A stretch of 30,766 nucleotides of DNA from CANHCC01 sp040381555 (GCA_040381555.1 JBEIHC010000022.1:1-30766); one strand, 5' to 3'. Positions 17,309 through 26,061 are shown, counted from the first letter of the stretch. Program-made: numbers and translations. Notes: generated from the letters alone by a model not told the origin.

Positions 17309-17718
17309 AACCGCGAAATCTCATTGCCCTCATTTTGGTAATCGTTTTTTTAGTCATTTTGCTTACCAGCCAGTTAAGTAATCAAAGTTATTATACAGAT
17401 TTTAAAACGGCGAAAACCAGCGGAGACAAAGTACATGTTGTCGCAACCTGGGTTAATCGCGAACAATCCAACTATAATGCAGACGAAGATGTTTTCACAT
17501 TCTACTTGCAGGATACCCTTAGCCAAGTGGCTTTAGTGAAATACCACGACCCCAAGCCGCCCAGTTTGGAATCAGCCGAAAAGGTCGTTATCGAAGGAAA
17601 GTTTAAGGGTGAACATTTTGAGGCCGAACATATTTATCTGAAGTGTCCTTCCAAATACGAAGATAAAGCCCTAGCTGGAGAAGACCCTGCCATTCATCCA
17701 TCTAATATTCCCCGATAA
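17305..17718 (+). CDS. ccmE: cytochrome c maturation haem chaperone CcmE (CXXXY type)
   Basis: Membrane-anchored periplasmic haem chaperone of 137 residues: an N-terminal span (about 5-23), then an OB-fold beta-barrel (ATWVNREQ, FTFYLQD, VVIEGKFKGEHFEAEHIYLK). The haem-attachment site, HXXXY in classical CcmE, reads Cys114-Pro-Ser-Lys-Tyr118 (KCPSKYED). This is the CXXXY variant known from archaea and Desulfovibrio. It sits between ccmD (4-base overlap) and ccmF (3-base gap). Confidence 0.93.
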   Translation: MKPRNLIALILVIVFLVILLTSQLSNQSYYTDFKTAKTSGDKVHVVATWVNREQSNYNADEDVFTFYLQDTLSQVALVKYHDPKPPSLESAEKVVIEGKFKGEHFEAEHIYLKCPSKYEDKALAGEDPAIHPSNIPR

Positions 17719-17721
17719 GCA

Positions 17722-20700
17722 ATGGAAATCTCTATTTGGGATGTTTTATTTTCGGCCGGAGGTTTAGGTCGAGCTTTTGCCAATTTGGCTTTTATATCCG
17801 CAGCGATTTCTTCCATTGCTTATTTCTTTACCCTGAGAACTCCTGCCCCGGAAGGAGATCATTGGAAAAGGATGGGAAATACCTTCTTCCTGATTCATGC
17901 AGCATCGGTACTGTCCGTAATTGTAACTTTATTTCTGATGATTTATTTTCATCGGTATGAGTATCATTATGTCTGGAGTCATTCCTCCAATGAACTTCCA
18001 GTTCATTTTATGATTTCCTGCTTTTGGGAAGGACAAGAAGGAAGTTTTTTACTCTGGTCGTTTTGGCATGTAGTATTGGGGTTGGTGGTATATTTCAGAG
18101 GGAAATTCTGGAAAACCGGGGTACTTGCCGTGTTAGCATCCGTTCAGGTAATGTTGAGCAGCATGCTATTGGGGGTTTGGATTCAGCCTTTAGGGGTTCA
18201 GGTTCTCTTAAGCATCCTATTACTGGTTTTGATGCTTGCCTTGTTTCTTCAATCAGATAAGGCTGCCCTTAGAATCAAGATTGCTGGGAGTATTGTGGGG
18301 TTTCTGGCATTAGTTTCCGTCTGGGCTGGTTATACAGGAATTGGTATTGACTTTTTTAAACAGATAACCTTACTCATCACTCCTGACTCTGCAAAGGATA
18401 CAGGAATTTACACCATTCTTTGGTCGATATTCTTAGCAATTTCATTTTACCTTTTAGTAATAGAATTATCTAATTGGAAGTATAAAAGCAGTATTCCCGG
18501 AGTAGTGTTAACTATTCTCTGGGGCTTGAGTTTCGTACTGTTTTTGACTCCTGTTGCCGGTTGGTCTATTGGCTCTTCCCCTTTCTTATTGCTTAGAGAA
18601 GCCATGCCCAATGCCCCAATATTTAGTTCGAATCCAGATTTTATTCCTACAAATGGCAATGGACTAAATCCTTTGTTACAGAATTATTGGATGGTCATTC
18701 ATCCCCCTACGCTGTTTTTGGGATTTGCGTCAACATTAATCCCTTTTGCCTATCTCATCACTGGATTGTTAACAGGGAAATCAACCGAATGGATTCGGGA
18801 AGCCACGCCTTGGAATTTAATCACTGCATTAGTGTTAGGAACAGGTATTCTGATGGGGGGATATTGGGCATATGAAACTTTGAGTTTTGGAGGATATTGG
18901 AATTGGGATCCTGTAGAAAACTCATCCTTAGTACCTTGGTTAACCTGTATTGGGTCTTTGCATGCTTTCGTTGCTTGGAATCAAAAGAAAAGTCAGCTTC
19001 GATATGCCTATTTACTGGTCATACTTACATTCCTGCTCGTTTTATACAGCACCTTTTTAACTCGTTCCGGAATTTTAGGAGAAGCCAGTGTGCACTCGTT
19101 TACAGACTTGGGGTTATCTGGTCAATTGTTGGTTTTGCTAGGCGTTTATTTTACCGGAGTGCTACTCGTTTGGATTCGTAAAAAAGATGGCTTACCTGAA
19201 GCAAAATCCGAAACACGCCTTTGGACAAAAGAATTCTTTCTTTTTCTAGCCGCAACCGTCGTGCTCTTTGCTGCGATAGAAATTATATTTTTTACCTCTT
19301 CTCCCGTATTAAATAAAATATTTGGGTTGAGCTTAGCCCCTCGAAATCCTTTGTTTTATTATTTATGGAATGTTTGGTTTAGTATTGCCATAGCCATTTT
19401 CTCAGGAGTAGGTCAATTTTTCTTTTGGTATAAAATCGAAAAACAGGTACTGCTTAAAGCCTTGTATAGGCCATTCGCATTGGCAGTGTTTTCTGCTTTA
19501 GCTATTATACTGGTAATTATGCAGGCAGACTGGCAGTTTGTATATAATCAAACTCTTCGAAATGAATTAAGTGATATCGAAACGATAAGTAGTAAAATAT
19601 TTTATTATGTTTCGTTTGCTAAATATGCCCTCTGGTTTTTAGCGGATGAGTTATTATTAATTAGTGGTTTGTTTGCCATTTTTGCAAACCTGGATGTGAT
19701 GATTGGAATGATTCGTAAAAAATCAGGAAACATTAAAATGGTCGGCGGTTCTTTAGCTCATACTGGCTTTGCCTTGATGCTTCTTGGCATGTTGTTTTCC
19801 TCCGGGTATGATAGCATCATTTCTGTGAATTTTAAACCCGGCGAACTGGGAAGTATGTTTCCTGAAGATTCTCGTAACGACAATGTGCTCTTATTGAAAA
19901 ACACCCCTAAATATGTGAAAGGATATCGATTAACTTATTTAGGCAAAAAGCAAGCAGTAGCCCCATTATCAGATTACCGAATATTAGATTGGGATGAATT
20001 TTCCCTAAAGGTAGCCTTTGAGGATTCTACTGGAGATGATTACTCCGCAATCTTACCAGGAGAAGTTTTTTTAAAGGATTCTACGAGTAAAATAGCAAGT
20101 ATCCGCTTTGACTTGGATAAAATTCAGCGATTCACAGAGAAAAACATTTCCATTATTAAGCCAGAGCATCTAAATAGCAGATCATTATATGCTGTAAGGT
20201 TTGAGGCTATGGAAGATAGTACCCGCAGTTTTGTTCTGTATCCGGAAGCTGAGTTGAATGAAAGTATGGGAATCCTAGCTCACCCGGACAGAAAAATAAG
20301 GGCTCATGAAGATATTTATGTGCATGTTTCTTCCATTCCTGATCCTGAGAGTGCCAAAGAAGAAGTACAAGAGTTTACCGTAAAGCTAGCCAAAGGGGAT
20401 AGCGCTGTTACAGGAAATGCCTTGGTTTATTTTGAAACTTTGGTCCAAGTGAAGGATGTGCCAGAGTTTGCTCAATATGATTTTGTGGCTAAAGCACGCC
20501 TGAGGGTATTGAAAAATGGAAAAGAATTTACCGCAGAACCACTCTTCATTATCGAGGATAGACAACCCTTGTCTTTACCTGTATTTGTGCAGGAGGCTGG
20601 CATGGGGTTCACTTTTGCCGGGGTTGCAGCAGAAGAAGGTAAAATAGTCCTTCAAATTGAAGAAATCAAAGAACCTGAAGATTGGATCGTGCTGAAGGCA

Positions 20701-20808
20701 ATCTCTAAACCGTGGATTAATTTACTCTGGTTAGGTACTTTTGTGTTGGTGTTAGGATTTGGAATTGCTGCTTGGCGCAGAATGTCTTATCCTGGGCGCG
20801 GTGAATAG
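17722..20808 (+). CDS. ccmF: cytochrome c haem lyase subunit CcmF, long form
   Basis: Large integral membrane protein of 1028 residues that transfers haem from holo-CcmE to apocytochrome c. Diagnostic features are a periplasmic axial-His segment (MVIHPPTLFLGF, near 325), the Trp-rich motif GGYWNWDPVENSSLVPW (about 389-405), and many hydrophobic spans up to about residue 680. Proteobacterial CcmF is about 650 residues. Here a soluble region of roughly 300 residues (about 705-1000, beta-rich, no CxxC) is inserted before the last span (WINLLWLGTFVLVLGFGIAAW region). No CcmH-like LRCxxC sequence is seen in it. Last ccm gene of the operon. Confidence 0.93.
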   Translation: MEISIWDVLFSAGGLGRAFANLAFISAAISSIAYFFTLRTPAPEGDHWKRMGNTFFLIHAASVLSVIVTLFLMIYFHRYEYHYVWSHSSNELPVHFMISCFWEGQEGSFLLWSFWHVVLGLVVYFRGKFWKTGVLAVLASVQVMLSSMLLGVWIQPLGVQVLLSILLLVLMLALFLQSDKAALRIKIAGSIVGFLALVSVWAGYTGIGIDFFKQITLLITPDSAKDTGIYTILWSIFLAISFYLLVIELSNWKYKSSIPGVVLTILWGLSFVLFLTPVAGWSIGSSPFLLLREAMPNAPIFSSNPDFIPTNGNGLNPLLQNYWMVIHPPTLFLGFASTLIPFAYLITGLLTGKSTEWIREATPWNLITALVLGTGILMGGYWAYETLSFGGYWNWDPVENSSLVPWLTCIGSLHAFVAWNQKKSQLRYAYLLVILTFLLVLYSTFLTRSGILGEASVHSFTDLGLSGQLLVLLGVYFTGVLLVWIRKKDGLPEAKSETRLWTKEFFLFLAATVVLFAAIEIIFFTSSPVLNKIFGLSLAPRNPLFYYLWNVWFSIAIAIFSGVGQFFFWYKIEKQVLLKALYRPFALAVFSALAIILVIMQADWQFVYNQTLRNELSDIETISSKIFYYVSFAKYALWFLADELLLISGLFAIFANLDVMIGMIRKKSGNIKMVGGSLAHTGFALMLLGMLFSSGYDSIISVNFKPGELGSMFPEDSRNDNVLLLKNTPKYVKGYRLTYLGKKQAVAPLSDYRILDWDEFSLKVAFEDSTGDDYSAILPGEVFLKDSTSKIASIRFDLDKIQRFTEKNISIIKPEHLNSRSLYAVRFEAMEDSTRSFVLYPEAELNESMGILAHPDRKIRAHEDIYVHVSSIPDPESAKEEVQEFTVKLAKGDSAVTGNALVYFETLVQVKDVPEFAQYDFVAKARLRVLKNGKEFTAEPLFIIEDRQPLSLPVFVQEAGMGFTFAGVAAEEGKIVLQIEEIKEPEDWIVLKAISKPWINLLWLGTFVLVLGFGIAAWRRMSYPGRGE

Positions 20809-20919
20809 TTTTATTTACAATCCACATTTTTTCCACAATTTATCGTTTTGTCTTGGAAGTAAACTTCCGGTTTATTTGTAAGTTATAATGCCTATATAGA
20901 AAGGCTTTTGTAATTGAAA

Positions 20920-21540
20920 ATGAAACAGCGTTTAGGTTGTCTCCTGATACTGATGGGCTTTATTTTTCCCTGTCATATTCGAGCCCAGGAAGCTCAACGC
21001 TCTCCTATTGGAGATACTCAGGTCTATGAATTCCTGAACTGGTTTATCTCTTTACATGCTATTTACAATTGTCGCACTGCCGTGCCTGCACTACGGTGGA
21101 ATGAGCAAGAATTGCGGCCAATACCTGATTTGCCAGATGGTACTTTTTCTGCAACCAACCCTTTTGTTTTCAGAGGAATAGAAAAAATGCTGGGAGAAGA
21201 AGTGATTCGTTCCATGTATATTCAATATCGATCCAATAAAAATCGCCGTTGGGACCCTGCCCAATTGCCAAAAGCAAGAATGTTGGATGAAGAATCCTGC
21301 AAAGTCTTACTCGCTGCTAAGGATAAAAAAACATGGACAATTTTCAAACGAGACCAAGGTAATTTCCTCATTTTATACTCAGCTCCTTTATTTTCCCCGG
21401 ATCAAAACTTCGTAATGGTTAAATTTGAAAAGCGTGCCGGCCCTGAAATGGCAGAGGGTTGTACTTTTATGTATAAAAGAATCCCAGGAAGAAGTTGGGA
21501 ATTATATAATACCATCAAGTGCTTTTCTATTAACCCTTAA
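20920..21540 (+). CDS. small secreted protein of unknown function
   Basis: Protein of 206 residues with a signal peptide (CLLILMGFIFPCHIRAQ). I chose ATG at 20920; a TTG two codons upstream is the only extension. No family recognised. The mature part contains two cysteines in the first half (YNCRTAV, EESCKVL) and two near the end (EGCTFMY, IKCFSI), compatible with disulfides. Mid-region RSNKNRRWDPAQLPKA is basic. It lies 111 bases after ccmF on the same strand, so it could be read from the ccm operon or have its own promoter; no exact TAnnTTTG match was found. Confidence 0.7.
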   Translation: MKQRLGCLLILMGFIFPCHIRAQEAQRSPIGDTQVYEFLNWFISLHAIYNCRTAVPALRWNEQELRPIPDLPDGTFSATNPFVFRGIEKMLGEEVIRSMYIQYRSNKNRRWDPAQLPKARMLDEESCKVLLAAKDKKTWTIFKRDQGNFLILYSAPLFSPDQNFVMVKFEKRAGPEMAEGCTFMYKRIPGRSWELYNTIKCFSINP

Positions 21541-22496
21541 AACATTTCCTCCATACTCCTATTACAATCCGTACTTGAGGAAACTTTAACACTTTTGCTT
21601 TAATGAGACAAATTGCATTGTCTGTATGGAGTAAGAGGATGATTTTAAATTTCAAACAATCATCACACAATATAAAGAATCGATTGTATTAAACTAGATT
21701 GGGAAGTTCGTGTTGTTTAATTTTACCCATGAAATCACAACCTATACAAGCAAACCACTCATCCACCAGGTAATTGTTTTACGAAGCATTAATTAAATTG
21801 TAGGAAAACAATTTGGGTAACATTAACTCTTTCGTTGGTCAATTTTACAGATACAGCCACCCCTAATTCTTATTAAAACAGGACATGCAATCGTAACGAA
21901 TGTAAGAAAGCATAGCTCTCTAACCCTAAGGCGTAATTAAGGCGTTCTCAATAACTCCATACTATCGGAAAATCACAGACATATCAGTGATATTTAAATA
22001 CAAGGTATTATTACATAAACCAATAAACAGCAGGCAATAATTTGAATGTCAATTTTAAAAAACGCTAGAATATTTAATTGTGGTTTAGGATAAACCCCTT
22101 TTTTTACGATTACTTTCTAGCAATCCCTAATTAATCCAATTGCCTTGCAAAAAACCTAATTTTTATATCTAGCAGGAAATTGGAAACTCCCGGTGGTGAG
22201 ATGACCCCCGGTTGCTTATTCTGGGAGAGGCAGCATACAGCTAACCTCAAAAGAGAAGAAAATACTTTTTAAAAATTCTGAGTATTGATAAGATTGGCTT
22301 ATAAACTTATTTCCTGTTTTACAGTATAACTTCAACGCTTAACTTATCATGACAAGTAGGGGCTATAATTAACCTTCTTTTCCTCCATCAATTTTTATTA
22401 ACAAGGATAAATGGGTGAAATTAACCATGGCAACTCTGGTATATAAAAATGGAGTAATTAATATTTTACCTTAATAAAAGGTCCAGAATCAACCTA
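21541..22496. other. 956-base gap between convergent genes; hairpin-rich, no gene seen
   Basis: AT-rich sequence with no protein-like open frame on either strand. It has several perfect inverted repeats: CTCCATAC/GTATGGAG (21549 and 21624), AATTGTTTT/AAAACAATT (21772 and 21805), and AATACT/AGTATT around 22262-22287. The flanking genes converge, so no gene promoter is expected, yet the gap is far longer than needed for two terminators. A GC-rich structured island is listed separately. Confidence 0.5.
22186..22250. ncRNA. candidate structured element, strand unknown
   Basis: A GC-rich island in AT-rich surroundings. Hairpin 1 is CCGGTGGT-GAGATG-ACCCCCGG (22190-22211; seven pairs, one mismatch), with an alternative outer pairing of CTCCC (22187) to GGGAG (22223). 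Hairpin 2 is GAGG..AGC-ATACA-GCT..CCTC (22227-22249). I do not recognise an RNA family. It could equally be a processed RNA, a regulatory site, or chance. Confidence 0.25.
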
Positions 22497-23945
22497 CTAC
22501 AAACGCCTTCTTTTTTCCAATACCCAACTATTTTCCTTGCGATTCCAGGTTATTTTTTCTGAATCAGATGAAAACTCAAAAGTTCGATAGGTTTCGGGTT
22601 CGTAAAAACGATTATCTGATTCTTTATAAACGCGAAAACACTTGTCGGTTTTATACTCTTTGGTCAAATGACGGATCGCAGCAGGATCCCGTAATACTTT
22701 TACAGACAAATAATTTTCCTTTCCTATAATCTTCACTCTTCTGCCGGTTAGGGAAGTGTCCCCATCACTGCGTTTGCCAAATTCATAAATTCCAGAAAGA
22801 TTAAATCTCTCTCCTTGGTTAAATTCTTGAGGGCTTGGCATTACTTGTACTCCTGCCAATACACGAAAGGACATTCTCCAGTCATATGTATCGTTTGCCC
22901 CATCACCAATTCTGACGACAACGGTTTGGGAGGATGGGTGACAATATAGATATTGGTAAAAGATACCTTCAGCAAAATAATCCTTATAATAGGAATCTGT
23001 AAACCAACCCAATCGATAAAAAGGAACAGCGCCTCTTAATGTGTCTGAATTAAACATACTGAGCGTCCAATTGGGTGGTAAAATGCGCGTGCCTTTCCAG
23101 ACGCCACCATGAGTATACAGTTGTCCTAAGCGAGCTAGACCTATTGCAGAGGTATTGAATCCGGCAAACCCCAAAATAGTACCATTTTTTCTGTCTGTCC
23201 TCAAAGCAGCCTCAGCCGGAACACATAAGGGCTCCCATAACTTTTCATGGGTATAAGTTGCCAAGCTCACTCCTGTTGCTTTTTCCAGTACTCGTGCCAT
23301 CAGCCAGGTATTACTACTTCTATAGGCAAATTGTTCTCCAGGGGCTGTCCTTTGACGGATATGTTTCATAAATCTTTCTGTGTGCCGTCCATAATACATG
23401 CGGGTTACAGAGGAAAAAGGATTAAAATAAAATTCACTAAAATTCAAACCGGATGTCATTTGTAACAAATCTCTTACTTTGAGTTCTGGACTTACTTTGC
23501 CTTTTAACTCTGGTAGAAAATCCGTTACAGGCTGATCTAAACTACGAATTTTACCCTCTTTCAACGCAACACCTGCAAGAGTACTTACAAGCACCTTTGC
23601 CACAGAATGGGTGTTGAATCGGCTCGTCCGATTATACTTTTTCCCATAATACTCAAATACAAGACTATCTCCTTTTACAATAACGAAAGCATCTGTTCCT
23701 GATTTTTTAAGGGCTTCTTCTGAAAACCGGGGCATCTTTTTCTTTTGGGTCCACAGCCATTTTCGAGGCTCATCAAGTGGTTTTTGTTCTGTTTCGTAAT
23801 TGCAAGGCTCTCCCGATGCTGGTATTCGTATTTCTTGACCTTTGTCCTGAACAGAAGGTAGGTTATACCATAAGGCTCGCGGAATATGCCCACATGAACC
23901 CATAAATAGGGCAATAACAGATAAAGCAAGAATTGCACTCTTCAT
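22497..23945 (-). CDS. serine hydrolase / beta-lactamase-fold lipoprotein
   Basis: Predicted lipoprotein of 482 residues with a class C beta-lactamase/6-aminohexanoate-hydrolase (NylB-like) fold. From ATG at 23943-23945 there is a lipoprotein signal with lipobox FMGSC (Cys18). A longer frame to 24026 only adds hydrophobic codons without a typical signal. Catalytic residues are visible: Ser114-Val-Ala-Lys117 (THSVAKVL) and Tyr208 in FAYRSSNTW, spaced as in NylB (Ser112, Lys115, Tyr215). LDQPVTDFLPELKGK and LLQMTSGLNF are family landmarks. Substrate cannot be told from sequence. It stands alone between the convergent gap and a divergent ECF sigma operon. Confidence 0.9.
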   Translation of the reverse strand: MKSAILALSVIALFMGSCGHIPRALWYNLPSVQDKGQEIRIPASGEPCNYETEQKPLDEPRKWLWTQKKKMPRFSEEALKKSGTDAFVIVKGDSLVFEYYGKKYNRTSRFNTHSVAKVLVSTLAGVALKEGKIRSLDQPVTDFLPELKGKVSPELKVRDLLQMTSGLNFSEFYFNPFSSVTRMYYGRHTERFMKHIRQRTAPGEQFAYRSSNTWLMARVLEKATGVSLATYTHEKLWEPLCVPAEAALRTDRKNGTILGFAGFNTSAIGLARLGQLYTHGGVWKGTRILPPNWTLSMFNSDTLRGAVPFYRLGWFTDSYYKDYFAEGIFYQYLYCHPSSQTVVVRIGDGANDTYDWRMSFRVLAGVQVMPSPQEFNQGERFNLSGIYEFGKRSDGDTSLTGRRVKIIGKENYLSVKVLRDPAAIRHLTKEYKTDKCFRVYKESDNRFYEPETYRTFEFSSDSEKITWNRKENSWVLEKRRRL

Positions 23946-24192
23946 AAAACCAAAACAATAAAACCTAAAAAAGACTAACAACCAGAAATAAAAGGCAAAT
24001 CCCCAAAACATCAACAGGAATGCCAAACGAATTAATGCTATAAAAATAATAACTCCATTGCTATTGAAAGCAATGAATTAAAAATAAATTTATGAGGGAG
24101 TGCTATTTCAAGATACAATAGACTTTAACCTCAAATAAAATTAATTCATCGCTCCATTAAACTTTTGAGGTTCAATATGTCTAACTTGAGTT

Positions 24193-24738
24193 ATGATAAA
24201 TCCAAAATGGCAGGATGACGAATGGATTAAGCGTTTTCGAACAGAAAAAACGCAAGAACAGGCGTTCCGGGATTTAATTCGCCATTTCCAACCCAGCTTG
24301 TATGCCCAGGTTAGAAGAATTTGCCCCACCCATGCGGATTGTGACGACATTCTGCAAGAAACTTTCCTAAAAGCATGGATTCATCTCAAAGACTTTCGCG
24401 GCGAAGCTAAATTGAGTACCTGGTTGTACAAAATTACGCATAATGAAATTTTGAATTATATTTCAAAAGCAAAAAATCGAAATATTGCGATTTCAGAAAT
24501 TCCTGATTTATCCGGAAACTCCGGTTTTACCTCAGAAGAAGGCATTGAACTCATCCAAAAACTCGAGCAAGCAATAGAACTATTGCCCCCTAAACAAAAA
24601 CTTATTTTCTGTTATCGTTATTTTGAAGAAATTCCCTATTCTCAAATCGCTGTAATCATGGGTGTTTCGGAAGGTTCCTTAAAGGCATCTTATCACCATG
24701 CAGCTCAAAAAGTAGAAGCTCATTTACTAAATGGTTAA
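24193..24738 (+). CDS. ECF-type RNA polymerase sigma factor
   Basis: Protein of 181 residues. Region 2 (DCDDILQETFLKAWIHLKDF, TWLYKITHNEILNYI) and region 4 (LLPPKQKLIFCYRYFEEIPY, IAVIMGVSEGSLKASYHHA) are clear. Start ATG at 24193; no longer start fits. It is unrelated in detail to the sigma factor at 13405, so not a recent copy. Two genes overlapping in series follow it (overlaps of 8 and 20 bases): a single-span membrane protein and an exported Spy/CpxP-like protein. This forms a compact envelope-stress-type module. The serine hydrolase gene is divergent. Confidence 0.93.
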   Translation: MINPKWQDDEWIKRFRTEKTQEQAFRDLIRHFQPSLYAQVRRICPTHADCDDILQETFLKAWIHLKDFRGEAKLSTWLYKITHNEILNYISKAKNRNIAISEIPDLSGNSGFTSEEGIELIQKLEQAIELLPPKQKLIFCYRYFEEIPYSQIAVIMGVSEGSLKASYHHAAQKVEAHLLNG

Positions 24739-25186
24739 ACTTTCACCTCTTGCTATTGTCTTATCTAAAATGAATTGGCAAAATACCCCTCTCCCGGAAA
24801 ACGAACAATTTCCCTTGTTAGAAAAACTAAAAGGTCAACTGACTCCTCTCCCTATTCCTGAAGGGTATGATGCCCAGTTTGAAAATCGGGTGATGCGAAA
24901 AATTCAGGCCGTAAAAAAATTCAATGCGCGCCCTAAAATAGCCGCCAGTATTTTTATTTCAATGGCCTGGATAAGTTCTGCAGCAGCTTGTTTCTTCTTA
25001 ACCTTTCACCTGTCATCTAATCCAACTTCTAATCTAGCTAACAATCCAGAAATGGCTTATATCTTGGAGGAACTTCATCTTACTTCAGAAGAGGAGCTTC
25101 ATGAATGGATTAACCAAAACAATCAAGAAATAACACAAGAAATCTTACTAAACGAACTATCAGAATATGAACTCTATACCGAATAA
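24731..25186 (+). CDS. single-span membrane protein, probable anti-sigma factor
   Basis: Protein of 151 residues that I do not recognise by family. It has a cytoplasmic N-terminal part of about 68 residues with no zinc-finger Cys/His set, one membrane span (about 69-94, AASIFISMAWISSAAACFF), and an acidic periplasmic tail (ILEELHLTSEEELHEWINQN). Immediate overlap with the sigma gene upstream (ATG at 24731 inside its last codons) and the topology suggest it holds that sigma factor at the membrane. The overlap implies translational coupling and matched amounts. Confidence 0.68.
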   Translation: MVKLSPLAIVLSKMNWQNTPLPENEQFPLLEKLKGQLTPLPIPEGYDAQFENRVMRKIQAVKKFNARPKIAASIFISMAWISSAAACFFLTFHLSSNPTSNLANNPEMAYILEELHLTSEEELHEWINQNNQEITQEILLNELSEYELYTE

Positions 25187-25640
25187 TGCAGTTTTCTTTG
25201 TCCTCTTAATTTTTGCCTGTATTGGAGGAAATATTTATGCTCAAGACAATAATATGCGCACCCAAAAGGAACAGATGGAGTCTATGCGCATTGCATTTTA
25301 CACAAGAGAGATGAGCCTTAGCACACAGGAGGCTACTGTCTTTTGGCCGATATTTAATCGGTTTAAAGAAGAGGAAGCTAGCCTTAGAAAAAACCATCGC
25401 AGCCAACTGCAGGAAGATTTTAAAGCTACAATAAATGAAATGTCTGATGAAAAAGCCCAAGTTCACCTATCTGAAATATTAGATTTACAGGAAAAAGAAG
25501 CTGGCTTAAAAAGAAAATATGTGCAAGAAATCGCAAAAGCACTTTCCCCCAAAAAGGCATTATTAATGCTTAGTGCCGAACAAAAATTCAAAAAAGAAAT
25601 ACTCCGACATATTCAAGAGAAAAGAAGTCAGCAGAAGTAG
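25167..25640 (+). CDS. Spy/CpxP-like periplasmic protein (sensor of ECF sigma factor)
   Basis: Exported protein of 157 residues with a signal peptide (FFVLLIFACIGGNIYAQ). The mature part is all-helical and charged: RIAFYTREMSLSTQEATVFW followed by PIFNRFKEEEASLRKN, then KALSPKKALLMLSAEQKFKK. The TREMxLSxxEAxxFWPIFN pattern is like small Bacteroidota proteins annotated as sensors of ECF-type sigma factors, and the helix layout recalls Spy/CpxP. It overlaps the membrane protein gene by 20 bases. Likely role: periplasmic stress sensing or chaperoning that feeds back on the sigma factor; this is inference. Confidence 0.78.
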   Translation: MNSIPNNAVFFVLLIFACIGGNIYAQDNNMRTQKEQMESMRIAFYTREMSLSTQEATVFWPIFNRFKEEEASLRKNHRSQLQEDFKATINEMSDEKAQVHLSEILDLQEKEAGLKRKYVQEIAKALSPKKALLMLSAEQKFKKEILRHIQEKRSQQK

Positions 25641-25974
25641 TGTGTTTAAGCGATAGCTTATACTAAATAGATATGAATTCACTAAAGCTGATGGGTTGTT
25701 ACCTGCCCCAAACTGTTGGTTCTACGCCTTTTTTTGTGGGGTTGATATGACCATTTTCCCAAATTTCGGAATGGTAAATGATTCACCCCCACCCAATTCA
25801 GTATATTTCCACTTTGTTGAATTTAATAAAATTCTGGATACAATTGTTGTAGCCAGTGGGGTTGAAGCACTCTCCAATGGATAGGGAAGGGAGAGGGTCT
25901 AAACTTGTCATAAACTAAGTAGAAGATTTATAACTACTGTACAGGGTATTTCTAAGATTTAATTACCCACAATT

Positions 25975-25998
25975 AATGGCGTAGAGCCATTTTTTTTT
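25975..25998 (+). terminator. weak intrinsic terminator or attenuator candidate
   Basis: Six-bp stem AATGGC-GTAGA-GCCATT followed by an uninterrupted run of T (25990-25998). It is 335 bases after the sigma operon and 64 bases before the next ATG. The short stem makes it weaker than the other terminators in the window. Confidence 0.45.
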
Positions 25999-26046
25999 AC
26001 ATCACAGGTTATGCATCTGACTCTCCTCCGTTTCTTTGAATGTTTG

Positions 26047-26054
26047 TAAATTTG
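26047..26054 (+). promoter_or_regulatory. Bacteroidota -7 promoter element (TAAATTTG), near-leaderless
   Basis: Exact TAnnTTTG match ending 7 bases before the ATG at 26062. If used, transcription would start only a few bases before the start codon. No -33 TTG at standard spacing. Confidence 0.5.
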
Positions 26055-26061
26055 CCTTGAC

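Larger units (their letters stand above)
25641..26061. other. 421-base intergenic region
   Basis: Contains short open frames on both strands: plus 25696-25884, and minus about 25897-25727 without an ATG. I recognise neither, and I treat both as non-coding. A small hairpin with a T run lies at 25975-25998 and a promoter element at 26047. A weak hairpin (TAAGC-GATA-GCTTA) follows the sigma operon stop at about 25651. Confidence 0.5.

Noticed and set aside
17736..19181. Several 60-94-codon plus-strand frames inside ccmF
   Set aside because: They are out-of-frame readings of the ccmF coding sequence with implausible composition.
22186..22250. Known riboswitch, tmRNA, 6S, SRP or RNase P RNA
   Set aside because: None of the conserved cores of these RNAs that I know could be found in the island or its flanks.
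23946..24026. Longer start for the serine hydrolase
   Set aside because: The 27 extra residues are all hydrophobic and would bury a perfect lipoprotein signal that begins at the ATG at 23945.
25696..25884. 62-codon plus-strand frame
   Set aside because: No recognisable similarity, no promoter or coupling, and the antisense frame is equally open.
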